Shown: in pieces, positions 8,546-15,925 of the stretch | Layout: each line of letters begins with the position of its first letter | Position numbering within the stretch: position 1 is the stretch's first letter | From: Syntrophomonadaceae bacterium | Lineage (GTDB): Bacteria; Bacillota; Dethiobacteria; DTU022 | DNA: 25,152 bases | Assembly: GCA_003553305.1 (NCBI GenBank) | Contig: PWEB01000106.1 | Span: forward strand, 1-25,152 | Direction: 5' to 3' | The notes under the pieces: generated by a model | The model's input: the letters and a program-made list of their open reading frames with translations, nothing else | Databases searched by the model: none | Told to the model about the DNA's origin: nothing | Made by a program: the position numbers and the translations under genes

Positions 8546-9641
8546 TGAAAAATGTGATTTGAAATATTTAAATGCCTTAAACCGCATTTCATTTCTCGGA
8601 CCGAAAAGGATTGCTGCCCTGCTTGACTATTATGGTTCTGCAGAGGCTGCATGGGAATCTTCACCCGAAAACTGTAGATTCATCTACGGCCTAAATGGGT
8701 ATGCTGATCGTTTAAAGCAGGAACGTGACGGTATTGACCCTGAAAAAGAGTGGAATCGACTTCAGAAGGGTAAAATAGGTTGCATATCAATTGATTCTGC
8801 TCAGTATCCTCATCTTTTAAAGCAGATTTTTCAACCGCCCCCTATTCTTTATTACCGTGGTGATTTAAGCAAAGTAGATAAACCGGCTGCTGCCGTAGTG
8901 GGCAGCCGCCGATCCACATTTTACGGTAAAGAAGTGGCAGAACGCTTGGGCGGTGAATTGGCTGCCTCTGGAGTGAGTGTGATCAGCGGAATGGCCCTGG
9001 GGGTTGACACCTCAGCACACCGGGGATCTCTTGAACGTAAAGGTTATACAGTAGCTGTGCTAGGTTGTGGTATTGATCGGTGTTATCCTTCCGCCAATAA
9101 AAATTTAATGGAACAAATTGCTGCTGACGGAGCAGTTTTCAGTGAATTCCCACTGGGCGCTAAACCGCTGTCCCATCATTTTCCCCAGCGTAATAGGATT
9201 ATCAGCGGGCTATCTCTGGGCACTGTGGTTGTCGAAGCAACCGCTAAAAGCGGATCCCTGATTACCGCTAACTATGCCCTGGAGCAAAATCGGGAGGTCT
9301 TTGCTGTGCCTGGTAATATAGGCAGCCCCTACAGTCGCGGCTGCCATCAATTGATAAAGGAAGGGGCTCATTTGGTGGAATCAGCGGCAGATATTCTCGG
9401 TGAAATATATATTGATGGTCCATCAGAGGAACAGTTAACTTTAGACATGATAACCGATTCAGCTGTTTTGTCAGCGGAAGAACGGGCCCTTTTGCAATTT
9501 ATCCCTTATCAACCGACACATGTTGACGATATTATAAGAACCAGCGGAAACAGCGCTGCCCGGGTTATAACTGAACTGCTATCCCTTGAAATAAAGAAGC
9601 AAATTCGCCAGTCACCGGGAAAATATTTTTGCCGGATTTGA
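8535..9641 (+). CDS. dprA: DNA-processing protein DprA/Smf
   Basis: Binds single-stranded DNA and loads RecA during natural transformation; it is also widespread in bacteria not known to be competent. The 368 residues comprise an N-terminal helical HhH/SAM-like region (LNRISFLGPKRIAALLDYYG), the Rossmann DNA-processing domain (AAVVGSRRSTFYGKEVAE, SGMALGVDTSAHRGSL, VLGCGIDRCYP, FPQRNRIISGLS, ATAKSGSLITA, VPGNIGSPYSRGC) and a C-terminal winged-helix region from about residue 310. The start ATG lies within the last codons of M42 copy 3, so translation is coupled. dprA followed by topA is a classic Bacillota order. Confidence 0.95.
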   Translation: MKNNEKCDLKYLNALNRISFLGPKRIAALLDYYGSAEAAWESSPENCRFIYGLNGYADRLKQERDGIDPEKEWNRLQKGKIGCISIDSAQYPHLLKQIFQPPPILYYRGDLSKVDKPAAAVVGSRRSTFYGKEVAERLGGELAASGVSVISGMALGVDTSAHRGSLERKGYTVAVLGCGIDRCYPSANKNLMEQIAADGAVFSEFPLGAKPLSHHFPQRNRIISGLSLGTVVVEATAKSGSLITANYALEQNREVFAVPGNIGSPYSRGCHQLIKEGAHLVESAADILGEIYIDGPSEEQLTLDMITDSAVLSAEERALLQFIPYQPTHVDDIIRTSGNSAARVITELLSLEIKKQIRQSPGKYFCRI

Positions 9642-9656
9642 CAGATATGGTAAAAT
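9629..9656 (+). promoter_or_regulatory. Candidate promoter of topA
   Basis: TTGCCG (9629-9634), a 16-nt spacer and TAAAAT (9651-9656) preceded by TGG, which gives an extended -10. It overlaps the end of dprA and lies about 55 nt before the topA start. This is a sequence match only; read-through from the upstream operon is also possible. Confidence 0.4.
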
Positions 9657-9710
9657 ACTTTACGGATAACAATTGAATTTTGTTTTAAACCCTTAAGGAG
9701 GGTCGACTTC

Positions 9711-11801
9711 ATGAATTTGGTGATAGTTGAATCACCGACTAAAGCAAAAACTATTAAAAAGTTCCTCAGTAAGAACTATAAAGTGCTAGCCTCCCAGGGC
9801 CACCTGATCGATCTGCCGCGCAGTAAAGTAGGGGTGGATATCGAGAATGATTTTGAACCAAAATATATCACTATCCGCGGCAAAGGAAAAATATTAAAAG
9901 AATTGAAAGATGCTGCAAAAAAAGCGAACAAGGTTTTTCTAGCAGCCGACCCGGACCGGGAGGGAGAAGCGATTTGCTGGCATATCAGCAGAGCCCTTAA
10001 CCTTGATCAGGCTCAACCCTGCCGGGTAGAGTTTAATGAAATAACCAAAGAAGCAGTCAAGGAATCTTTTAAAAATCCCCGTCAGATTGATTACAACCGG
10101 GTTGATGCCCAGCAGGCCAGGCGGATACTTGACCGGTTGGTAGGCTATTCGATCAGCCCTCTGCTGTGGCGTAAAATAAGGAGCGGTCTTAGCGCAGGCC
10201 GGGTTCAGTCAGTGGCGGTCCGCTTGATTTGTGATCGTGAGGATGAAATTGATAGTTTTATTCCCTGTGAGTACTGGAGTTTAAATGCCCTCCTGGAGGA
10301 TGAAAAAAATGGCAGCAATTTTAAGGTTGAAATTGATCGTCACAAGCGCAGTAAGCTTGAGCTTAAAAACAAAGCTCAGGTCGAAGATGTTGCCGCAGCG
10401 GTAAGAAATGAAAAATTTATTATTGACAAGATTACCCGCAGTCAGCGCAAGAGACATCCGCTGCCACCCTTTACAACCAGCAGCCTGCAGCAGGAAGCAT
10501 CAGCCAAGCTTGGGTTTACCAGTCGTAAAACCATGAATCTTGCTCAGCAGCTCTATGAAGGTATTAATATAGGGTCCGGTGAAACCGTAGGTTTGATTAC
10601 TTATATCCGAACTGATTCAACGAAAGTATCAATTCAGGCGCAGGACGAAGCCCGTACAATGATCGAGAATAAATATGGCGCGGATTACCTGCCAGGCAAA
10701 CCTCCAGAGTACAAAACGCGTAAAGGTGCCCAGGAGGCCCACGAGGCGATCAGGCCAACCTCTATTATGCGAGAGCCAGATTTGATTAAACAGCACCTCA
10801 GCCGGGATCAGAACCGTCTTTACAAGTTGATCTGGAACCGTCTTGTGGCTGCTCAGATGAATCCGGCTGTCTACAACAAGGTGCGGGTCAATATTAAGGC
10901 CGGCGGCTACACTTTTAAGGCTAATGGTTCGAATTTACGCTTTCCGGGCTTTCTGATTCTTTACCAGGTTGATAACGGGGATGAGGATGCATATTTGCCT
11001 GATTTGGAAGAAGGTCAGGATTTAAAACTCCTGGAGTTGATCCCTGATCAGCATTTTACCAAACCGCCACCCCGCTACAATGAAGCATCATTAATCAGAA
11101 CTCTAGAGGAAAAAAGGATCGGTAGGCCCAGCACCTACAGTCCGATTATTGAAACAATTCAGAGTCGCGGCTATGTGATTAAAGAAAACAAGGCCTTTTT
11201 ACCGACTGAGATTGGGATTGTGGTTGTTCAGCTAATGATCAACTATTTTCCTGAAATAATAGATATTGATTTCACCGCCAGGTTAGAGGAGCAGTTAGAT
11301 GAAATTGAAGAAGGGAAACATGAGCGCCTGAAGGTATTAAAAAATTTTTACGAAGGTGATTTTAAAGATCGATTGGAAGAGGCGGATCAAAAGATAGAAA
11401 AAGTAGAGATGAAACCGGAGTACAGTGATGAAACCTGTCCGCATTGCAGTGAGCATCTTGTTTACAAGCATGGCCGCTTTGGCCGTTTTCTGGCCTGTCC
11501 AGCCTTTCCTGAATGCAGGTACACCAAGAAAGTTGTTAAAGAAACGGGTGTGCAATGCCCGCGTGACGGTGGAATGATTGTTGAACTGAGAACCAAGAAA
11601 GGGCGTACATTTTACGGTTGTGAAAATTATCCTGACTGTGACTTTTCACTATGGAAAAAACCTCTCCCGGAAGAATGTCCCCAATGTGGTTCACTGCTGG
11701 CGGAACACAGAAAGAGCAAAGAAACTTTGGCCCGCTGCTCGAAGAAGGAGTGTCCCTACGAGCATAATCTGGAAGAACAGGAAGCTGCTGCGGGAAGCTG
11801 A
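9711..11801 (+). CDS. topA: DNA topoisomerase I
   Basis: Type IA topoisomerase that relaxes negative supercoils. The 696 residues show the Toprim domain (LVIVESPTKAKTIKKFL at residues 3-19, AADPDREGEAICWH), the SAGRVQS motif and the active-site tyrosine Y298 in GLITYIRTDS. A C-terminal tail carries three zinc-ribbon repeats from about residue 576: CPHC...CPAFPEC, CPRDGG...CENYPDC and CPQCG...CSKKEC. The middle repeat has Asp where the second Cys of CPxC is expected, so it has only three Cys. The ATG lies behind AAGGAGG, and the length is normal for Bacillota. Confidence 0.97.
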   Translation: MNLVIVESPTKAKTIKKFLSKNYKVLASQGHLIDLPRSKVGVDIENDFEPKYITIRGKGKILKELKDAAKKANKVFLAADPDREGEAICWHISRALNLDQAQPCRVEFNEITKEAVKESFKNPRQIDYNRVDAQQARRILDRLVGYSISPLLWRKIRSGLSAGRVQSVAVRLICDREDEIDSFIPCEYWSLNALLEDEKNGSNFKVEIDRHKRSKLELKNKAQVEDVAAAVRNEKFIIDKITRSQRKRHPLPPFTTSSLQQEASAKLGFTSRKTMNLAQQLYEGINIGSGETVGLITYIRTDSTKVSIQAQDEARTMIENKYGADYLPGKPPEYKTRKGAQEAHEAIRPTSIMREPDLIKQHLSRDQNRLYKLIWNRLVAAQMNPAVYNKVRVNIKAGGYTFKANGSNLRFPGFLILYQVDNGDEDAYLPDLEEGQDLKLLELIPDQHFTKPPPRYNEASLIRTLEEKRIGRPSTYSPIIETIQSRGYVIKENKAFLPTEIGIVVVQLMINYFPEIIDIDFTARLEEQLDEIEEGKHERLKVLKNFYEGDFKDRLEEADQKIEKVEMKPEYSDETCPHCSEHLVYKHGRFGRFLACPAFPECRYTKKVVKETGVQCPRDGGMIVELRTKKGRTFYGCENYPDCDFSLWKKPLPEECPQCGSLLAEHRKSKETLARCSKKECPYEHNLEEQEAAAGS

Positions 11802-11860
11802 AACATTTAAACAATTAAGGTTTGAATAGGTGGAATTTTTTAAAAAACCATTATATTCAC

Positions 11861-11906
11861 TTGCAACACTAGAATAGTTATGTTAGGATAATAAAGGTGT
11901 TGCGAT
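11861..11906 (+). promoter_or_regulatory. Leader of the xerC operon with candidate promoter and inverted repeat
   Basis: TTGCAA (11861-11866) with TAGGAT 17 nt later is a possible promoter. GCAACAC (11863-11869) is repeated inverted as GTGTTGC (11897-11903), and the second arm lies directly in front of the xerC ATG. The arms could form an operator or a hairpin near the ribosome site. The 105-bp gap between topA and xerC holds no gene, although trmFO sits here in Bacillus. Confidence 0.3.
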
Positions 11907-12809
11907 ATGGAAATTAATGATTGGCTCGAGCGTTTCATGGCTTATCTTAACGTTAATAAGAATGCATCACCTTTGACCCTGCAGGCTTACAGAAATGATA
12001 TTATGCATTTTCTTGGCTTAGAAGGCATCAGGTCGGAAGGTTTGCAGGCAATAGACCATCTTACATTGCGGCGCTATCTAGCCTGGTTGAAGGCAAAGGG
12101 TTATTCTCGACGCTCTATTGCGCGTAAATTGTCTGCCACGCGTTCTTTTTTATTTTATTTACAAAAAGAAGATCAGGTTAACAGTGGAAAATGGTCTACA
12201 GTAGCCCGGCCCAAGCTAGAAAAAAACTTGCCCCGGTTTATGTATCCCCACGAAGTAATAGCTTTGTTGGAAGCGCCTGATAGTGGAACAGATTTGGGTT
12301 TTCGGGATCGGACAATTTATGAATTGATTTATTCTTCCGGCCTGCGGGTGGGTGAACTGGTTAATTTACAAATTCACTCTTTGCAGCTGGAAGACAGATT
12401 GGTCAAGCTGTATGGTAAAGGGAAAAAAGAGCGTATTGTGCCGATTGGTAAAGTCGCTGCCGGACTGCTAGATGAGTACCTGCAAAGGATTCGACCGGCT
12501 TTAGTTGCAAAAAATAAAAATCAGCGGGGTTATGACGAGCTGTTTTTAAATAAATACGGAGACCCTTTGAGTGATCGAGGTGTGCGTGATAATTTCAGAA
12601 AATATATTCAACGGGTATCTCATAAAGAGGATATCAGCCCTCATTCTTTAAGGCATTCATTTGCAACACATTTGCTTGAGGGAGGCGCGGATATAAGAGT
12701 GGTCCAGGAATTGCTGGGGCATGCCACCATATCAACCACTCAGATTTATACACATGTGACCCGGGAAAGATTAAATGAAGTCTACCGATCAGCTTTTCCC
12801 CGGAACTAA
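11907..12809 (+). CDS. xerC: Tyrosine recombinase XerC (CodV-like)
   Basis: Site-specific recombinase that resolves chromosome dimers at dif together with a XerD partner. The 300 residues comprise an N-terminal SAM-like core-binding domain (residues 1-90; TLQAYRNDIMHFL, GYSRRSIARKLSATRSF) and the C-terminal catalytic domain. The catalytic set is complete: R147 in SSGLRVGEL, Lys in YGKGKKERIVP, H246 and R249 in HSLRHSFATHLLEGGA, H272 in LLGHATISTTQIY, and nucleophile Y281. Its place before hslV-hslU-codY matches codV of Bacillus, which argues for a housekeeping recombinase rather than a mobile-element integrase. Confidence 0.93.
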   Translation: MEINDWLERFMAYLNVNKNASPLTLQAYRNDIMHFLGLEGIRSEGLQAIDHLTLRRYLAWLKAKGYSRRSIARKLSATRSFLFYLQKEDQVNSGKWSTVARPKLEKNLPRFMYPHEVIALLEAPDSGTDLGFRDRTIYELIYSSGLRVGELVNLQIHSLQLEDRLVKLYGKGKKERIVPIGKVAAGLLDEYLQRIRPALVAKNKNQRGYDELFLNKYGDPLSDRGVRDNFRKYIQRVSHKEDISPHSLRHSFATHLLEGGADIRVVQELLGHATISTTQIYTHVTRERLNEVYRSAFPRN

Positions 12810-12829
12810 ATTTAAAGGGCGTTAAATTC

Positions 12830-13360
12830 ATGTTTGAAGGAACCACCATAGTAGCTATTAGATTAGGAAACAAAGTTGCCGTAGCTGGTGATGGGCAGGT
12901 AACTTTTGGTAACAGTACTATCATTAAGCATGGAGCGCGTAAAGTGCGCAGGCTTTATGAAGGAAAAGTAATTGCCGGTTTTGCCGGTGCAGTAGCCGAT
13001 TCCCTGACCCTTTGTGATAAATTTGAAGGGAAACTTGAAAGTTACCAGGGCAATTTAGCCCGGGCAGCTGTCGAGCTGGCCAAAGAATGGCGCACTGACC
13101 GGGTTCTTAGAAAACTTGAAGCATTACTTGTAGTAGCCAGTGAAGATGGTTTACTGCTAATTTCCGGAACCGGTGAAGTTATTGAGCCTGATGACGGTAT
13201 AGCAGCTATTGGTTCCGGGGCGCCATATGCCCAGGCTGCAGCCAAAGCTTTAGTCTGTAATACTGAACTGCTTCCGGGTAAAATTGCCGGAGAAGCGCTG
13301 AGAATTGCTGCTGAAATTTGTGTTTATACAAATGATTCAATAATTATCGAAGAAATTTAG
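12830..13360 (+). CDS. hslV: ATP-dependent protease HslVU, peptidase subunit HslV (ClpQ)
   Basis: Proteasome-related threonine peptidase that forms double hexamers and is opened by HslU. The 176 residues contain TTIVAIR from residue 5, followed by AGDGQVTFGN, KVRRLYEGKVIAGFAG and GSGAPYAQAAAKAL. The catalytic residue should be T5, so a short MFEG propeptide must be removed. In many bacteria only Met precedes this Thr. Bacillus ClpQ instead uses an N-terminal Ser after a short propeptide, so this protein has the classical Thr type. The gene starts 20 bp after xerC. Confidence 0.95.
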   Translation: MFEGTTIVAIRLGNKVAVAGDGQVTFGNSTIIKHGARKVRRLYEGKVIAGFAGAVADSLTLCDKFEGKLESYQGNLARAAVELAKEWRTDRVLRKLEALLVVASEDGLLLISGTGEVIEPDDGIAAIGSGAPYAQAAAKALVCNTELLPGKIAGEALRIAAEICVYTNDSIIIEEI

Positions 13361-13381
13361 AAGGGATGCATTAATTAGAAT

Positions 13382-14800
13382 ATGACACAAGAAGAACTTA
13401 CCCCCCGTGAAATAGTTAGCGAAATGGATCAATATATTATTGGGCAGAATGATGCGAAGCGCTGTGTGGCAGTCGCTTTGCGCAACAGGTATCGGAGGCA
13501 GCAGCTGACTGAAAATTTACAAGAAGAGATTATGCCTAAGAATATCATCATGATTGGGCCGACCGGAGTTGGTAAAACTGAACTGGCCAGGCGTCTGGCC
13601 CGCCTGGTCAATGCTCCTTTTGTAAAAGTAGAGGCCACTAAATTTACCGAAGTCGGTTATATCGGTCGCGATGTTGAATCGATGATACGTGATCTTGTGG
13701 AAACCGCAGTTAGAATTGTCCGAAATGAACGCTTAGAGGAAGTTCAGGGTAAAGCTGCTCAAAATGCAAATGCCAGGTTGATTGAATTGATCGCTCCTCT
13801 TCCCAAGAAAAAGCGAAATTCAGGCAACCCACTTGGTTTTCTTTTTCAAACAGCTCCTCCCCAGGAAGAAAGCAGTGTGGAAGATGAAGGTTTTACAGAA
13901 AGAATGCAGCGGGCCAGGGAGGAACAACAAAAGGTCAAAGAAAGATTGTTGAACGGTGAGCTTGAAGAAAAAATGGTTGAGGTTGAGGTTGAGGAACGCA
14001 AGCCGCCTATTGGAGACATGTTTAGCGGTCAGGGTATGGAAGAGATGGGCATAAATTTGCAGGATGTTCTGGGAAACATTATGCCGCCTAAAAAAAAGAA
14101 ACGCAGGGTTCCTGTGGCGGAGGCGAGAAAGATTTTAGAGCAGGAAGAAGCCCAGCGGCTAATTGATATGGATGCGGTAACAAGTGAAGCTCTCAAAAGA
14201 GCTGAACAGTTGGGAATAATTTTTCTTGACGAAATTGACAAAATTGCCGGTAAAGATTATCATGGATCTGGACCTGATGTTTCCAGAGAAGGAGTTCAAC
14301 GCGACATATTGCCGATCGTTGAAGGATCTACCGTTGTAACGAAGCACGGTTCTGTAAAAACTGATCATATATTGTTTATTGCAGCTGGTGCATTTCATAT
14401 GACTAAACCGTCTGACTTGATCCCAGAGCTGCAGGGCAGATTTCCAATCAGGGTTGAACTAAACAGCTTAACAGAAGAAAATTTTAAGCAGATTCTTACC
14501 GAACCAAGCAATGCTTTGATTAAACAGTATAAAGCATTATTAGAAACGGAAGGGGTGAATTTAACTTTTACTGAAGATTCGATTGAGGAGATTGCTAAAA
14601 CAGCATGTTACCTGAATCAAGAGATGGAAAATATTGGTGCGCGCCGATTGCACACAATTATGGAAAAGATACTAGAGGATCTGTCATTTGAACTGCCTAA
14701 CGAGGTTGATTCAAACGACCTAACAGTAGATCGGGATTATGTGCAAAGCAAATTGCATAAAGTTGTTAAAGATAAAGATTTAAGTAGATATATACTATAA
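13382..14800 (+). CDS. hslU: ATP-dependent protease HslVU, ATPase subunit HslU (ClpY)
   Basis: AAA+ unfoldase that feeds substrates to HslV. The 472 residues show an N-terminal segment (LTPREIVSEMDQYIIGQ), Walker A GPTGVGKT (59-66), the pore-forming GYIGRDVE loop, a charged and variable I-domain (about residues 110-240), Walker B IIFLDEIDKIA (D283, E284), and ELQGRFPIRVEL. It ends in SRYIL, the tail that inserts into HslV. The nearest Shine-Dalgarno-like sequence (AAGGG, 13361-13365) is 16 nt before the ATG, which is unusually far, and I see no better in-frame start. Expression may depend on coupling with hslV, which ends 21 bp upstream. Confidence 0.96.
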   Translation: MTQEELTPREIVSEMDQYIIGQNDAKRCVAVALRNRYRRQQLTENLQEEIMPKNIIMIGPTGVGKTELARRLARLVNAPFVKVEATKFTEVGYIGRDVESMIRDLVETAVRIVRNERLEEVQGKAAQNANARLIELIAPLPKKKRNSGNPLGFLFQTAPPQEESSVEDEGFTERMQRAREEQQKVKERLLNGELEEKMVEVEVEERKPPIGDMFSGQGMEEMGINLQDVLGNIMPPKKKKRRVPVAEARKILEQEEAQRLIDMDAVTSEALKRAEQLGIIFLDEIDKIAGKDYHGSGPDVSREGVQRDILPIVEGSTVVTKHGSVKTDHILFIAAGAFHMTKPSDLIPELQGRFPIRVELNSLTEENFKQILTEPSNALIKQYKALLETEGVNLTFTEDSIEEIAKTACYLNQEMENIGARRLHTIMEKILEDLSFELPNEVDSNDLTVDRDYVQSKLHKVVKDKDLSRYIL

Positions 14801-14831
14801 AATGAAAAATGGTGAAAGGTAGGTGAAAGAC

Positions 14832-15626
14832 GTGATTTCTTCTCCTTTGTTAGAGAAAACTCGTCGGATAAACAAGATTTTGCAACAAACTGCAGGCCAG
14901 CATGTTGATTTTAAGGAGGTATCTGAGGTCCTTAAAAATGTTATTCATGCTAATGTATACATTGCCAGCAAGAAAGGAAAAATATTTGGATGGTCGTTGG
15001 TTGATGAATTTGAATGTGATCTTATGGTTAACACTGTCCTTAAAGAAGAACATTTCCCTGAAGATTATAATCAATTTTTGCTCAAAGATGATGAATCTCG
15101 CGTAAATTTACGTCAGAAAACTAACGATTGTGTTTTTATTGATTCGGAAAGGTGCCTGTTTACCAACAAAATTACCACTGTGATTCCAATTCTTGGTGGT
15201 GGTGAGCGCCTGGGTACTTTGTTACTTGCTCGTTTTAACGAGTTGTTTGATGCAGAAGATTTGATTTTGGCTGAAACCGGAGCTACTGTGGTTGGAATGG
15301 AAATTCTCAGATCAAAATCAGATGAAATTGAAGAAGAAGCCCGGAATAAAGCAGTTGTTCAATTGGCGGTAGCAACTTTATCATATTCTGAATTAGAAGC
15401 GGTTGAACATATCTTTGAAGAGCTTGGTGGTAACGAAGGTCTTTTGGTGGCAAGCAAGATTGCTGATCAGCTTGGCATAACCCGTTCAGTGATCGTCAAT
15501 GCTCTTCGTAAATTTGAGAGCGCCGGAGTTATTGAATCACGGTCGCTGGGCATGAAGGGGACATATATTAAAGTATTAAACCCATTCCTGCTTGATTACC
15601 TGGCCAAAAAAGCCAAGTCATTTTAG
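14832..15626 (+). CDS. codY: GTP-sensing global transcriptional repressor CodY
   Basis: Represses amino-acid and nitrogen genes when GTP and branched-chain amino acids are plentiful. It has an N-terminal GAF domain (LLEKTRRINKILQ at the start, then the ligand pocket) and a C-terminal winged helix (KIADQLGITRSVIVNALRKF, then ESAGVIESRSLGMKGTYIKV). The wing helix is nearly identical to Bacillus CodY. I prefer the GTG at 14832 (264 residues) because AGGTG lies 6 nt upstream and the resulting N-terminus aligns with Bacillus CodY. An in-frame GTG at 14823 would add three residues but has a poorly spaced ribosome site. It is the last gene of xerC-hslV-hslU-codY and is followed by a strong terminator. 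Confidence 0.95.
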   Translation: MISSPLLEKTRRINKILQQTAGQHVDFKEVSEVLKNVIHANVYIASKKGKIFGWSLVDEFECDLMVNTVLKEEHFPEDYNQFLLKDDESRVNLRQKTNDCVFIDSERCLFTNKITTVIPILGGGERLGTLLLARFNELFDAEDLILAETGATVVGMEILRSKSDEIEEEARNKAVVQLAVATLSYSELEAVEHIFEELGGNEGLLVASKIADQLGITRSVIVNALRKFESAGVIESRSLGMKGTYIKVLNPFLLDYLAKKAKSF

Positions 15627-15648
15627 TTTTACGGCAAAAACATTAAGA

Positions 15649-15689
15649 AAAAAGGGTAGTCCTAAAGTGCCTTTAGGATTACCCTTTTT
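15649..15689 (+). terminator. Rho-independent terminator after codY
   Basis: A 19-bp stem (15649-15667 with 15671-15689, one G-U pair) with a 3-nt loop. It starts with A5 and ends in T5, so it can act in either direction. It lies 22 nt after the codY stop and closes the xerC-hslV-hslU-codY operon. Confidence 0.9.
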
Positions 15690-15759
15690 AATTATGATCA
15701 CTTTATTATTCGAAATGAAGGATTTTATGATATTTATGTGAAATATTATTTATGTTATT

Positions 15760-15872
15760 TCTGCTCAGCTCTAGTCGTGATACATTTTGGGCTGGTGGCA
15801 TTGCGATAGAGCGGTCGCCCCCATTGCCCGCGAGGATTTGGCACCAGGCAAAATGCAGCACGGCTGAGCAGA
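15760..15872 (+). ncRNA. Candidate structured RNA or inverted-repeat element upstream of the acyl ligase gene
   Basis: This lies in the 300-bp gap between codY and the acyl ligase gene, which has no gene. Successive complementary blocks form a rod: TCTGCTCAGC (15760-15769) with GCTGAGCAGA (15863-15872), CGTG (15776-15779) with CACG (15859-15862), CATTTTG (15783-15789) with CAAAATG (15849-15855), and CTGGTG (15792-15797) with CACCAG (15842-15847). That is 27 pairs in nested order around a GC-rich, C-rich tip. It is richer in GC than its flanks, begins about 70 nt after the codY terminator and ends 53 nt before the next ATG. I do not recognise a known riboswitch, SRP or 6S pattern. The strand and transcription are unknown; it could also be a decayed mobile inverted repeat. 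Confidence 0.5.
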
Positions 15873-15925
15873 CCCTTTATGTTTACAGTTATAATTATAA
15901 TTTATAGATTGCCAGGAGGATAAAA

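Noticed and set aside
9664..9674. GGATAACAATT, like half of the E. coli lac operator
   Set aside because: There is no matching second half and no sugar gene nearby; an 11-base match in AT-rich DNA is likely chance.
11907..12809. xerC as integrase of a mobile element
   Set aside because: Its place before hslV-hslU-codY and the lack of any att-like repeat or phage gene fit the housekeeping codV/xerC gene.
15760..15872. SRP RNA, 6S RNA, tRNA or a common riboswitch for the rod-like element
   Set aside because: It lacks the SRP GGAAG core, is shorter than 6S RNA, has no tRNA T-arm, and does not show the conserved cores of GEMM, T-box, fluoride, guanidine or ZTP riboswitches as I know them.
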